A stretch of 64,000 nucleotides of DNA from Zingiber officinale (taxonomy: Eukaryota; Streptophyta; Magnoliopsida; Zingiberales; Zingiberaceae): NCBI RefSeq assembly GCF_018446385.1, contig NW_024589866.1, positions 1 to 64,000 on the forward strand. Direction: 5' to 3'. Below the pieces are notes generated by a model, which saw only the letters and a program-made list of their open reading frames with translations, did not search any database and was not told the DNA's origin. Below, piece by piece: positions 1-12,600 of this stretch (position 1 is the stretch's first letter; every line of letters begins with the position of its first letter). The position numbers and the translations under genes are program-made.

Positions 1-427
1 CCGAGCGCCCGACCCCTTAAAGTCAACCGCGTTGACTTTTTTGGTTCGAGTCCTCTACTCCGGTTCTGCTCGCCTCGTTCCGGGTCTTCCACTCTGGTTC
101 CGCTCGCTTGGGTAATTCGGTCATCCGGAATAGGGTTCACCCGAACCCAATTTCCGACCTTCTCCTCGAGCAGTCTTCCTCCCCGGCTTCTCGTCCCTCG
201 AACGTCGCATACGTTCTTCTCGTCTACCAGTGTACTCTTCCGAGGCACCTCGTCTCTCGGACACGCCGAGCCCGTCAGCTCTCTCCCGTGTCATCCTTCT
301 CACTAGCCGCGTCTTCCGCTAGACTTCCTATGCTCCTAAACTCCTACACACTTAGACATAGGGGTGAAACCAAACATGACCTAACTTAACTTGTTTGATC
401 ACATCAAAATAATGTTAGGTTCCAACA
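1..427 (-). repeat. 3' LTR (partial) of the gag-only copia element
   Basis: The minus strand starts TGTTGGAACC at 427 and matches the complete LTR at 2731-3584 across its first 420 bases or so. About 430 bases are missing beyond the window start. A polypurine tract (AAAAAGAGGGAAAT on the minus strand) abuts it at 428-441. Confidence 0.85.
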
Positions 428-1211
428 ATTTCCCTCTTTTTGATGTGAGCAGTCCAAGTTAAACTAGAGTAAACAAATAAAGTTAAAGCAAAAATAAATT
501 TTGCAATAAAACACAAAAAGCAGTAAATTTAATTTTAAGCTACCTCCCCCTAGACTTAATCTTTTTCTTTTCCTCCTTTGATCACATAAAAAATGGGATT
601 CAATAAAAATCTAAGGGTAACTTTTATAAAACTTTGAATTTCCAAAAAGTGTTTTTCAAAAAAAAAATCTAAGTAAACTCTAATTTTGGAAATATTGAAA
701 ATAATTTTGATAGTGTTAACAATGTAATAATTTTAGAAATAGTTTCTAAGTAAAAAAAATGAAAAATTTCCTCAAAAAAAATTTCAAAACTTAATTAATT
801 TTTTGTAGAAATTTTGGTAAAATAAATCTGAAAAAAAAAATTCTAAGGAAAAATTTTCTAGGTTTAATAACTTAAAAAAATTAAGTTAAACAAATTTAAA
901 AAATAATTTAAATGAAGTTTGCAATTTAAAGAAAAATTTCTAAGTGAAATTTGAAAAAAAATTAAGTGAAATTTGTATTTTTTTAAAAAAAATAAAACAT
1001 TTGACAAATACTGAAAGTATTTAATTTAATTAACTATTTCATGCTTATCAATTTGTCAATTAAATATTCAATTCAGAAATTAGCTTCCAGAGTATGGCGA
1101 GGCACTAGGTCTTCTTGGTTATTGGATCATCAATTACTTCTAAACAAAGCCTTTTAATAAATTCAAATATTTAACTTTCTAACCTGAAAGCCCTAAGTCT
1201 AATTTCACTTT

Positions 1212-2572
1212 TTAATTTAAACAAGTTTTTGGAACACAATATACGTTCTTTCCTATATTGTTAATCAAGTATTTTCTAGGGATATAAGATTTTGTTACTT
1301 TTCTAATCTGACCTTTGTAAAATCTATAGTACCAGTTTAATCCTCTATAGTTTCTAAAAATAGGAACATTTGAACATGTAGAATTTTTCAAGTTTTCTAT
1401 TTCTTCTTTTAATTTAACATTTTCAAGTTTTACTTTTTCAAAATCTTCTATCAGACATGATTTTGCTAAAATTCTTTTTATTTCTAAGTTTTCATTTTTT
1501 AACTTATCATTTTTATTTTTTAACTTGTACATAGATTTTACCATAGACTTAATACCAAAATAGAGTTGATCAGGAGGTAAAAGGCATACCTCACTTACCA
1601 TATCAGACTTGAAGCCTGACTCTCCCCCTGCTTCGCTGCATTCATCTGAAGTTGCTCCCCCTTCATCGATGTTGGCTTCTGAGGTGCTTTGCTCTTCATG
1701 GCTTGCCATCAGTGCTAGTCCGACATATTCTTTTATTTTTAATTCTAATAATGAGGTGTCACCCCAAGTAGCAGTTAGAGTCTTGTGCTTATTTTGCTTG
1801 GGCATCTTGGCTTTTTCCTTTTTGAGTTCTGGGCAGCCCTCTTTTAAATGTCCTTCCTTTTGACATTGGTAAAATCGAACCCTTCTTCTATTTCTTTGAT
1901 TTTTCCTGTTCTACATTTCTTTAAATTTGTTAGATCTAAAGAATTTTTTGAAATTCCTTACCATGTAAGATTCTTGATCTTCTTCTAAGTCTGACTCAGG
2001 TTCATCCTTCTTAGTTGCTTTTAGTGCCATAATTTGGCTTGTTTCTTTTGTTGTACCTGCACATCTGGTTTCATGTAATTCTAGAGTAGAAAAAGTTCCT
2101 CTAGGGTACTTACCTCCAGGTCCTTTGAGATGTAGTAGGCGTTGATTATCGAGGACCATTCTGGAGTCCTGGGAAAGGCATTGAGTGCGTAGCGTATCGA
2201 GTCCCGGTTGGTTACAGTTTCATTGAGGTTTTCGAGTTCGGTGGTTAGTTCTTTAACCTTCGCGTGTAGATCGGCTACCTTCTCACCTTTTTCCAGACGG
2301 ATATTCGTTAGTTTGTTCTGAAGTATGTCTCATCTTGTGAGCTTGGCTTCGGATGTGCCTTCGTGGAGTTTCAAGAATTTTTCCCAGAGTTATTTGGCCG
2401 ACGAGTAGCTCCTAATGCAGTTGACTTCTTGAGGTGGCATCACGCTCAACAAGTGATATTCCTCTCAGTTATTTGCTACAGAATCATTTTGTTCTTTCTT
2501 CGTCCAAAGACTCTCTTCCTTCTCCCCTTCGTTTTGATTCGTAGGAGCTACAAAGTCATATTTGATTATTAA
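1212..2572 (-). pseudogene. Degenerate gag of the SIRE-like element
   Basis: Minus-strand reading frames, broken by stops and frame changes, carry a copia gag pattern. The N-terminal part (about 2570-2160) includes a leucine- and charge-rich segment, followed by a segment ending in KFFRSNKFKEM and a stop near 1911. A zinc-knuckle-like stretch (YQCQKEGHLKEGC, about 1880-1835) has its first cysteine replaced. Next comes a 197-codon open segment (1805-1212) with a Ser/Glu-rich stretch and a coiled-coil-like Lys/Leu/Glu region. The mixture of a GPELKK-type tail after the knuckle and a long coiled region resembles SIRE/Maximus gag. It cannot be translated as one protein. Confidence 0.65.
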
Positions 2573-2716
2573 ATGAATCTCAAAGTCAGTTTTAGAAATA
2601 CCTCCATTCGACGTTTCTAGTGTACGAAGTCTCCCTCGAATTTTGGTGGAACGATGCTTGGTCCGACCATTGGTTCCTTTGCTTCGGTCGGCGATTAGTC
2701 CTTCTGAAGCATTTTT

Positions 2717-2728
2717 ACTCTGATACCA
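2717..2728 (-). other. Primer-binding site, initiator tRNA-Met type
   Basis: The minus strand reads TGGTATCAGAGT two bases after the end of the 5' LTR. This matches the usual plant copia site complementary to the 3' end of initiator tRNA-Met, with one mismatch at the last base. Confidence 0.85.
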
Positions 2729-2730
2729 CT

Positions 2731-3584
2731 TGTTAGTCCCTTGGTGGCCGAAAAGAGAGGAGGGGTGAATTACCCTGCAAAAATAAACTCAACTCTTTCT
2801 CGACTTATAGCTTAATAAAGAACACTTGTAATAAAAAACTAAGAGACTAATTACTGAGATAGAAACACAAGGAGGCTTACTTGGTTTGCAATCAGAAGAT
2901 TGCTAATCCGAGGAAAATGAAACACACTTTTATGACGATCTCCTTCGGGTGGAGTAGCCTCTTACAATGTTAACAGCTCACAAATGAAAGTAGAACAGAA
3001 AGAAATGAATTATAAGTTGTTGTCTAAACTACTGAAAACATAGTTATATTTATAGCACTCTTCCGAGTGCCTGGAAGGGTTCTGGGCACCTGGAGTGGGA
3101 TAGAATTCTATCCCCGATGCGTCGGTCAACGTACACGTCGATCCTGATAAAATTAAGGTTCCGGGCGCTCGGACCCTTAAAGTCAATCGCATTGACTTTT
3201 TCAGTTTGGGTCCTCTGCTTCGGTTCTACTCGCCTAGGTCCGGGTCTTCCACTCCAGTTCCGCTCACTTGGGTGATCTCGACCATCCAAAATAGGGCTCA
3301 CTCGAACCTAATTTTCGGCCTTCTCCTCGAACAGTCTTCCTCCCCGGCTTCTCGTCTATCAAACGTACGTTCTTCTTGTCCATCGGTATACTCTTCCACG
3401 GCACCTCATACCTCGGACACACCGAGCCCATCGGCTCTCTCCCGTGTCGTCCTTCTCGCTAGTCGCGTCTTCCGCTCGACTTCCTATGCTTCTAAGCTCC
3501 TGCACACTTAGACACAGGTGTTAAACCAAACAAGACATAACTTAACTTGTTTGATCACATCAAAATAACCTTTGGGTTCCAACA
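2731..3584 (-). repeat. 5' LTR of the gag-only copia element
   Basis: This 854-base copy begins TGTTGGAACC on the minus strand at 3584 and ends in TAACA at 2731, just before the primer-binding site. It is the complete version of the partial LTR at 1-427. Confidence 0.85.
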
Positions 3585-3765
3585 CCTTGTGTCGGATGAG
3601 ATCACCAACATTGATCCTAGAAGTGGAGTGACTCAACGAGGGGCCATCTTCGCAAGCAATGTGATCTCTAGAATCAATCACAAAGGAACTTAGCACTCGG
3701 GTCGGCGGAGAAGCTAATAAAAATGTACAAGAGGCAGTTTTGATCGAGCCCATGCACCACATAGA
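3585..3765 (-). pseudogene. Inverted GPT fragment: end of 5' leader and first codons of exon 1
   Basis: On the minus strand this segment matches the 5' leader and exon 1 of the translocator gene at about 51100-51245. Shared blocks include CTTCTCCG(A/C)CGACCCGAG, the bases around the start codon, and the codons for SHSTS and VGDL(I/V)RHK. The start codon is present (minus strand, 3647-3645), but one base is missing after it, giving a stop at codon 5. A 26-base insertion separates two leader blocks near 3711-3741. The copy stops exactly at the LTR at 3584. It is therefore a dead paralogue that may continue left of the window. Confidence 0.8.
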
Positions 3766-4099
3766 AGGATCTTTTCTCTATCCCTGCCCTTACTTTAAAA
3801 TAAGTCATCCTTATGGATGCCCTTATGGTCGAGCCTATCCTTATGAATGCCCTCAATCGTTCATGACTATGAAAAACCATGAAAGATTTGCCCGGTCAAG
3901 CCTATCCTTAATTTATAGTATGCCCTTAATCATTCTAACAATGAAAGAATCATCCAAAAACCTCAAAAATCTACCAACTTTTGATACTTTACATAACGTA
4001 AAAATCCCTCCAAAATTATAAAATACTGCAACAAAATAATAATTAAATAATAAAGTTATTTGATAAAATAATCTTATTGAAATTTTAGGAATTTTCTAA

Positions 4100-7099
4100 G
4101 AATTTTTTTAGAGCTCGTATGACGTAATTCGAGGGGATAAATTTATGGGCTAGTAGAAAGTCTGTTTGGAATACCCAAAAGTGGGAGTTGATAAATTTGA
4201 TTAACCTAAGGTATTTATATCAAACCTAAGTTAATTTCTTATATATTTCCTTCCCCTCTTTTCTTCCTCCCGATTTCTTCCCGCCGTCTCCTCCCTTCCC
4301 TCTCGCGACGCCGAGCAACGCCGACGAGCCCTTCGTCTCCCCCAAACCCCCCAAACCAATGTCGCGACGCCTCCTCTCCCGTGCGTACAAACCGCTAGCC
4401 AAGCTTCTTCTCCTCCCTTGCATCGCCTCTGCCCCAATTCCCCTCTCCCTCTCACGGCGCGGAATGCTCTCTCCTCTCCTGATCTTCGATCGCCACTGCC
4501 AACGTCGGCTGCTGGACGCCGAGAGCCACCAATCTTCTCTCTTTGGGTCGAGGACAGAAGCCGAGCATCTGAGCCGATTTGTTGTGGGTGTCCTAGCAGC
4601 CACCACTTCATGCAAGCATCTGGAGCCGGTGCCTTCTCCCTTTCTTCCATGTGACGATGAATTCGTGCCCTAGCTTTGATCAGCATTTCCTACTGCCTCA
4701 CCCGCCAGACACAGCCACCTTGCGACTACCATCAGCCAATAGCTATCTCCGATCTTGGGTCATGGTTGGCTCCCGGCACTACCAACCCACATCTATGGTA
4801 AGTTGTTAATAGATTGTCTTATTGATTTCTTGATCTTTCTTCTTGATCCGATCAGTGAGCGCGAGGTGAGTAATTTCCAGCAAGTGTAGTTGTGTTTTGG
4901 TGGAACTTGCATTAGGGATTCCAGCAGGAAGGTTCATTGCCTCCTCTTCATAAGATTTGCGGTAGCTTTTCATCGCTGGACATATCCGATTACCCCCTAT
5001 AGCAACTACCTTGTTGTCTTCTTGGAGGTAATCACTAAACCCTAGTAGATGGTTGGGTGATGATTAGGCATAGATCTAAGGCAATTTTGATTGTGGAATA
5101 TAGATTATTGGATTTGGTAATGGATTTATGTTTAGCCTAATCTAAGGTGATTAAGGAATGCTTAATCTAAGGTGGTTGTGATTAGTTATGGATGAGTGAT
5201 CAATTGGTAATGAATTAAGAGATTTACGAGGATTAGGAAGTTGATTTACTCTATGGATTTGTTGATGGGTTGATTGATGATTCATGTATAAACCTATTCG
5301 GATAAGGTTGTATGATTAAGGATTATTTGGGGGGATTAATTAGAAATCAGATTTGATTGAAAGGATCCTAGTTAGGTTGAGGATTTTATTTAGCTATTTA
5401 ATTCATATGAATTTAGCTAAATAAAATATATGTATTGATTGATGCAGGATTCTGATTCAAGATGAGCGTCTCGACGTCGGATTGGTTTGATACGATCTTC
5501 TTTTTGAGGCGGGTACCTTTGACTTATCTCTTTAGATATTGCCATTCTGATATGCTTAGTAAGTTATAACTAGTAGTAATAGTTATGTTTATATCTGCTT
5601 GGTATGTCACTACTTGATACTCGTAGTTTGCCCTTATTATTATCTATTATGCATTCATGCTTATGTTCTCTTGTTTCTTACCATGTGTACTTATGTAGTG
5701 ACATTCAATGTATTACCGGATACAGGTCTAGCTACTAGTTTATTACCTGGCATATGTACCTAGGTTTATTACTTGGCATGTGTACTTAGGTTTATTTCTT
5801 TGCATGTGTACCTAAGTTTATTTTTTGGCATGTGTACCTAGATCATTGTTATGGACTTGGTTTCCTTTTGGTACACATTATAGGAAGGTTGATATTTTCA
5901 GGATTTACATGCTTAGTGTCATGCACCATTTTACATGATTGCATACTGAGCGATTGTCAGCTCCATTATTGTTGAGCATATCGCCAGATACATGGATCTG
6001 CACATACAACCATTCATGAGTTAGTGGTATATCAGGCAGGGTGTGTGGCAATTTACTCTATCAATGCTCTGCTGGTCCACTCATGGGTAGCATGGCGCAG
6101 CGTGGTAGCACGATAGGGATCCCTCCTCTGGACTGTCTTAGGGAGATGAGAGCATTCAGCTCCCCGACTCTGTTTGGGATAGGAGGATAGGTGTACTCTG
6201 ACAGCATCCTGTCCACTCGGTCACTCAAGAGTAGTGATGGCAGAGTGCACAGTTGTCATAGCCCTACCCACTCGGTCTCACCATCGTGTGTGAGATGGCT
6301 GACTAGCGTCAGGGGTGACCATGTCATTTTTGCATCATATGCATGGATTGCATTTATTGTTTGCGATTGCTGCACTTTGGATGTTGCATTTTTGTGGATA
6401 CATATATTTGACATGCATACATGATACATTATGTATTTTGGTCTGACGATCCTTATATCAGGATAGGAGGCCCTAGTGAGTACAATTCTTCTCCCCTTGT
6501 TCAGTTTTACATTTCCTGTTATTAGTCAGGAGACTATACTCCATGAATATTACTGATAGCTATTTCTTACTATGCATGTTAAATTGATACCCGCTGAGTT
6601 GTTGAACTCACCCCGTTGCATTATTCCTATTACAGGTAGATGATTAAGCAGTTGCTTGGAGGTATCCTGTCTGTCGGTCCCTCGTCACATCAGAAGACGG
6701 TTTTACTTCATTTTTTATTTCTTTTATATATATTCTTTAGAGTTTTAGCATTGTATTGGTGTAGTTTAGCCATGTGGCTATTTTCTTTGATTTTGGTGTT
6801 GTATTTTTGTTTAAACCGTGTCGGCACGCATTGTGATGTTTTGGTTTGTATGGGCTTTCCATTTGTTTTTCTATTGTATTTTTAGTATAGCCGAGTGGGT
6901 TGTTAAATAGATAACTGCGTGATTGTATTTTTAGTACAACCGTGTGGGTTGTTTAATATATATAACTGTGTGGTTATGTATATTCCAGTCGTGTGGGCTG
7001 AGGTATTTTGTGTGTTGATGTATTCATGCTTCAGATTGTCACCGGTACAAGGGAGATGCTGCCGGATTTTCTTCTGGCAGACACTTCTCTGGGGCATGA
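4100..7099 (+). repeat. Possible long LTR remnant (Del/Tekay-like), boundaries approximate
   Basis: A GC-rich tract follows the TATA-like motif. Near 6595 there is a GAGTTGTTGAACTCACCCC block, and the segment ends GGGGCATGACA at about 7100, followed by a badly decayed TTGGTA primer-site-like stretch. From memory, long plant chromovirus LTRs share this combination of traits. I could not find a partner LTR or a duplication, so it could be another kind of repeat. Confidence 0.3.
5724..5850 (+). repeat. Short tandem repeat, about 35-base unit
   Basis: About four imperfect units of the form TTTATTACTTGGCATGTGTA follow each other, each ending ACCTAG or similar. Confidence 0.7.
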
Positions 7100-7479
7100 C
7101 AAAAATTGTTGGTAGTGACACACTATGCCATACATGGGTAGTGGCATACATTGTAATTGGTGGGCATCATCTCGGTAAGTTGCAGTTAACAAAGTAGTTT
7201 CCTCTTTATAAATTGCATCCTAGTTTAGAAGGTGGATTGATCTTTTGAATCAGAGAAGAACATCCAAACAACAGAGGATTTAGTTCGTGAACTAAGAAGG
7301 AATCTTCATGAATAAAGAACAAGATCAGTGGAGGCATCCACTGTACGTGTTTATAGTTTTTCCTTTGTTTCATGCATTTGATTGAACAATGTTATCAGAG
7401 TCATATTCTAGATCGAGTAATATGAATTGAATAGTGGCCTTGAATGAAGAAGGTGAGGGCTCCCAAAGGATTGAACTCT

Positions 7480-7720
7480 AAGTGAAAAGTTTAAGTAGAT
7501 CAAGAGTGATCGGATACTTGATAGAAATCCTAGAAGAGTAAACCCTAGATAGTGAAAAGTTCAAGCAACTTAAGAGTAATCGGATGCTTGACGAAAATCC
7601 TAGGGAAGTAAACCCTAGATAATGAAAAAGTCTTCGAGGATTGGAGCAGGTCAATAGTGATCGGATACTTGAGGAGAGACCAGGAGTAGATCAAGAGTGA
7701 TCGTATACTTAAGGAGAGAT
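7480..7720 (+). repeat. Degenerate tandem repeat, about 75-base unit
   Basis: Three to four imperfect units share GAGTGATCGGATACTTGA and CCTAGATAGTGAAAAG blocks. It lies downstream of a GTTATCAGAGTC motif (7391-7402) that looks like a decayed initiator-tRNA primer site. This suggests the leader of an LTR element, but no protein is visible. Confidence 0.55.
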
Positions 7721-7764
7721 CTAAAACATGAAAATAATTGTGGTCCTTCGTCTAAGGGGAGGAT

Positions 7765-7948
7765 TGTTTAGAATACAATCAAAATCTCAATTGAAAATAC
7801 ATAAAAAATATGAGTTTAAAAGATAGAAGATATCTCCATTGGTATGAGATCTTTTGGATAGAACTCAATAATAAATCCATGAAGACTTAGACCCAAAGTG
7901 GACAATATCATACCATTTGGAGATATGTAAATTCTTTTGGTCCTAGAA
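7765..7948 (+). repeat. TRIM-like LTR with polypurine tract before it and primer site after it
   Basis: The segment starts TGTTTAGAATACAATC right after a purine tract (AAGGGGAGGA). It contains the blocks TATCTCCATTGGTATGAGAT and ACTTAGACCCAAAGTGGACA, which I recognise from short plant LTRs of TRIM type. A decayed primer-binding site, TGGTATCATAGC, follows at 7950. It is about 184 bases long and has no coding capacity. Confidence 0.55.
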
Positions 7949-8299
7949 ATGGTATCATAGCTTTGTAGTTCTAAATGCATGAAAATTATACTGCTTGGCC
8001 CCTGTTCAAGGAAGGAGGTATCGCTAACGGAGTTTGCTCCGTCATGTTCTACCATCCTTAGATGATATTGTGACCTTGTGATGATCTACCACCGTCGGCA
8101 TGCCCCAAATGTAACAGCCACACCCACAAAGATTTCCAATTTTAGCTAACAGACATAAAGGAGTCAAGGGGGTTGCACGGTGGTGATGATGACGCAGGTC
8201 TTGGCAGAGATGAAGATGAAGCATTATGTTTAGTATTTTTTTTTCCTTTTTTTGTTAATTAATGCATATTGAAATTAATTGGAATTAGGTTTCAAAAAT

Positions 8300-8362
8300 T
8301 TTTCCCTTGACTACTCTACATCCGCTGCAGGCACTGTGATCAATCGATGGACCAGGAACAAA
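8300..8362 (-). pseudogene. Inverted GPT fragment: mid 5' leader, abutting the PIF element
   Basis: The minus strand reads TGTTCCTGGTCCATCG, then GTGCCTGCAGCGG. This matches TGTTCCTGGTTCATCG and GTGCCTGCGGCGG in the GPT leader near 50943-50985. It ends at 8362 with the target triplet AAA of the PIF insertion, and continues conceptually at 22609. Confidence 0.75.
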
Positions 8363-9389
8363 GAGAGTGTTTGGTAGAGCTTCTACTAAGTGTTTCTTAG
8401 ATTCTAGCCATATGAAAATACTTTTGAGTGTTTATGAATGTCAAATTTTACTTTAGCTTCGGTAACTTTTACTCAAAAGTTAGAAACAAGAATTTGACGC
8501 TTTTATTGCTTTTGTCTTTTTATTTATGGTTTAAAATTAAAAGTTAACATCTATGCCCTTAATAAATTTATAATTGCCACCACACTTTTGAACTAATTTC
8601 TTTTCTCATTCACGCCACTTCTCAAATCAGCGATGGCGGAGGAGATTTTCTCTTTGCTTAGATTCATGCCACCTTCTCAGATCAACGATGATGATTTCCT
8701 GCAACTATTGGCGGTGACTTCAAGCATTGATACTATCTGACATTAATCGAAGGTTAATTCTAGATTCTTCCTTTTTATATATGAAGGAAATTTTTATTGA
8801 ATAAACAATATAATTGGGTTTTTTTTATATACATTTTATTTCTATCGATGATTCTTCCTCTCCTCAATTTACCATTATTAAACTATGTTTGCGTTGATCT
8901 GGATTATCTGTAAAGTTTTGTTGTGGGATGCTTATTTAATTACATGGTTTTAATCTTTTCATAGTCTGCTCAATATGAGACTGATAGTTTTATCCTTTGG
9001 CTAAAGAATTTAAAAATTACAACTTTAGGTCATGTGAATGTTAAAAAATGCATGGTAGATTATAGAAATGTGTTTGTTGTTGAAGTCTCTGGACCCATAC
9101 TTGTTGGGGTTCCCAATTCTTGATTTTTTTAACTTAGGGTTTGTTATTAAAGAAAAATCCAAGAATCCTATGAAGTGCACATGGACTATAATGAGGCAGA
9201 TCCGACCAAGAATCAACTGAAATGTTAAAATCATAATTCTAGGTTCCACTTGATCATTTATTACTTGATTTATGTTATGTAGTCATGGATTCACAAATGC
9301 CTAGGGAAAGATGCTCTGATACTAATTGTGAGAGCACTGTCACAACCATTATCGCAACTATCTCAGAGCATTGATTCTAGTAGACAACA

Positions 9390-9501
9390 AAATATCAGAA
9401 GTGCTGAGCATATCGAGAAGGCAATTTGGAATCGTGAAAATACTAAGTCCTTTATTAGAATATGTGTAGAGGAGCTCCAAGTAGGGAATAGACTTGGTAC
9501 T
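9390..9501 (+). repeat. 112-base direct repeat, left copy, flanking the copia element
   Basis: This is part of PIF ORF1 coding sequence and recurs at 13647-13758 with six mismatches. The copies lie immediately outside the two LTRs, where a 5-base target duplication would be expected. Confidence 0.9.
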
Positions 9502-9670
9502 TGTAAAAATTAAGAAAAGGAAAAAAAACTAAACATATTATTGGATCTTAAAATTGATACAGAGTATAAGGTCTTATATAGTTAAGTTAAGAAACTCTAA
9601 ACTTTATTAAAAAAATGAAAAACTCCAAATTACCCTAAAAGCTTTAAACAAATAAATATATAATCTAACA
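9502..9670 (-). repeat. 3' LTR of the copia element
   Basis: Bounded by TG (9502) and CA (9670) on the plus strand, with the minus-strand purine tract adjoining at 9671. Confidence 0.85.
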
Positions 9671-9683
9671 TCTCCCCTCAAAC

Positions 9684-12600
9684 TCACGATACTACAGCTA
9701 GAAGCATTGAGAGTTTGTCGGATAAGAAACGAAAGCGTGAAGCAGAATGTGACTTGGTAAATATATCAACAATTTGTAGCTTTGAAGAAACAAAAGGCAA
9801 TGTGATGGTGTCAATCTGAAGATGGTGACGAGTAATGTGACAATCAATTTTAATATGTTTCGTCCACTCATGAAAAATTGAAATGTGTGTAATTTGAATA
9901 GCATTCTGATTATCACAATATAATAGAGTAGGTTGATGAAGAGAGACACTCATATCCGCAAGCAACCAATGCAACCAAACTATCTCACAAGTAGTTGAGG
10001 CTATGACACGATACTCAGCTTCTATGGAATATCTAGAAATAACATTTTGTTTTTTACTCTTCCAAGAAATGAGAGAATCACCAAAAAAAATGCAGAAGGC
10101 AATGGTAGATTTACGATCCGTAGGATCACCAGCCCAATCTGCATCAAAGTATGCACGTAACTCAAGAGATGAAGTAGAAGGAAATAAAAGGCTTTAAAAT
10201 TGAGTGCTCCGAAGATACCTGAGAATACGAAGAACAACAACCCAATGAACTATAGTTGGTGCAGCGACAAATTGACTAACCACATGAACAACATATGCAA
10301 TATCTGGACGAGTCACGGTGAGATAAACCAAGCTTCCAACAATAGTTCTGTACAAACTAGGATCCGACAAAGGTGAGCCATCAGATGGAGAATATCGATC
10401 ATTAGTCTCAATAGGAGTATCAACAACTCTATTATCAGTAAGACAAGCATGTTCAAACAGATCAGATATATACTTTAATTGAGATAAAAGATAACCTTTT
10501 GGGGAATAAGCAACCTCAATGCCCAGAAAGTAGCATAGTATACCCAAGTCTTTCATAGCAAAACAATGAGCCAACTCAGACTTCAAGAAAGTAATTCCAT
10601 CAGAATCATCACCAGTAATAATATTGTCATCAGTATATAATGATAAAAGAATACGACCTGCACACATACATCTGATAAATAATGTTGAATCATTATTACT
10701 AGGATGAAAACCAAACGAAGTAATCACTGTAGAGAACTTCTCAAACCAAGCACGAGGTGCTTATTTGAGACCATAAAGCACTTTATGAAGCCTGCAAACT
10801 TCATCGGGTATGTGTGAAATACCAGGAGGAGGTGTCATATAAACTTCTTTATGAAGATCACCATTTAGAAATGCATTCTTGACATCCATCTGAGATATTC
10901 TCCATTGACAAACAGAAACAACAACAATCAGAGTACAAACAGTTGTCATTTTTGCAACAGGAACAAATGTTTCTTCATAATCCATGTCATACTCTTGAGA
11001 ATAACCTTTAGTAACAAGACGAGCTTTGTATCGTTCGATAGATCCATCAAATTTAGTTTTGATCTTATATACCCAATGAGAACCAATAGTATGTTTTCCT
11101 GGTGGCAATGGAACCAAATCCCATGCATGACTCTGATGCAAAGCAATTAGTTCCTCAGCCATAACACTCTGCCAAAGTGGGTTACAAATATCTTCTCTAT
11201 AGGATTCTAGCTCAGAAAGACAATGAATAGATGCAACAAATGAAGCAAAAGAACGAGAATAACAAGAGTAAGAAAAATCTGGTAGTTTAGTAGACTTAGA
11301 ACATGAGTGGATTGACGACGGTGGAGAGAAGGATCATCCGCAAGCTCAGGAAATAATTGGGTAGTGGCAGAAGGAGGAACATGTGGAGCGGATATCTCAG
11401 GAATCAAAGTACCAGATTCAGTTGAACTACTAGTAGGATTTGTGGGTGAATCTTCCTCAGTATCGGTATTAAAAGGATCAATACAAAGTAGATCTGACTT
11501 TGTCATATTATGCGAACTAGCCGGGATAGAAAAGAATGGAATATGCTCAAGAAACACAACATGACGAGAGACATACAATTTTTGACTAACAGGATCAAAG
11601 CAACGATATCCTTTTTGACTAACACAATAACCCAGAAAGACACAAAAAAATAGGCTAAGAGGCTAACTTATTACGCTCTGCATGTGGACGAAGGATAAAG
11701 AAAGTACAACTAAAAACATGCAAAGAGGAATAGACAGGAGCATACCTATATAATTTTTCAAAAGATGACAAACCTGAATTGTGTGAGGTTGAAATTCTAT
11801 TAATGACATGAGCAACAATAAGGATTGCTTCCCCCTAAAAGGCACTAGGAACACTGGCAAACAATAAAAATGAACGGGTTGTTTCAATAAGATGTCTATG
11901 TTTCCGTTCAACCACGCCGTTTTGTTCAGGAGTATCTGTACACAACGTTTGATGAATATATCATCAGAAGCAAGTAAATGTGAAAATTAATTTGAAGTAT
12001 ATTCACCCCCCAAATCACAATGAAAATACTTTATGACACTAGAATGTTGAGTTTTCACAAGAGCTCTAAAGTTATTGAAAATTGTAAGATAATCGAACTT
12101 GTGTTTCATAAGATAGACCCAAGAGTAACGAGTGCAATCATCAATAAATGAAACATAATACCTTGCCCCCCCCCCCCTTTTTGTAGGAATAAGAGAGGGC
12201 CCCCACACATCAGAATGGATAAGATCAAATGGAGCAGAAGAAAAAGAAAGACTTTTAGAAAATGGTAAAACAGAAAATTTGGCCAGTTTACAACCACTAT
12301 AATCAGAAATATCATAACTTTTTAAAAGTCCTAATGCTCCTATAGAGGCTAAAAACTGCAAACGAGGTGCTGAAACATGACTTAAGTGAGAGTGCCACAA
12401 ATAAAAATCTGTAGATGAATGTCTCAGATGAAAAGACGATAAATCCACACTCAAAACTACAACTTCTGGTAATTTGAGTTGATCTAAAACATAGAGTCAT
12501 CCTTGCTTATGACCTATCCCAATCAGCCTTTGAGATTGCGGGTCCTGAACATAACAATTGGATGAAGAAAAAGAGACTAGGTATTCGGACTCACATAATT

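Larger units (their letters stand above)
1..3584 (-). mobile_element. Non-autonomous SIRE-like Ty1/copia element with gag only (TR-GAG/LARD type), left edge outside window
   Basis: Two copies of one LTR in the same orientation enclose a 2.3-kb interior. On the minus strand the order is 5' LTR (3584 down to 2731), primer-binding site, degenerate gag, AT-rich spacer, polypurine tract (about 440-428) and 3' LTR (427 down past base 1). No protease, integrase, reverse transcriptase or RNase H is visible, and the interior is too short to hold them. The element lies inside the exon-1 homology of an inverted GPT copy: the host-like sequence stops at a CACAAGG just before the LTR start. The expected 5-base duplication is ccttg at 3585-3589; its partner lies left of the window. 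Lineage is inferred from gag and LTR character. Confidence 0.8.
3766..8299. other. Non-coding insertion block of LTR-type remnants
   Basis: This 4.5-kb block separates two leader pieces of the inverted GPT copy, so it arrived after the duplication. I see no convincing protein. A TATA-like region near 4210-4240 precedes a GC-rich stretch (4240-4790) with a possible 5' splice site at 4799. The block continues through AT-rich sequence with direct repeats to 7100. The low-complexity open frames here have no family signature. Confidence 0.5.

Noticed and set aside
4226..4686. Overlapping open frames on both strands, rich in Arg/Glu/Gly
   Set aside because: Several frames are open on both strands because of GC-rich, stop-poor sequence downstream of an LTR-like TATA region. 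No domain is recognisable.
9305..9325. Inverse primer-site-like ATGCTCTGATAC at 9311, suggesting another LTR end
   Set aside because: No LTR pair or purine tract was found there, and the sequence runs into the PIF ORF1 reading. Chance or a very old remnant.
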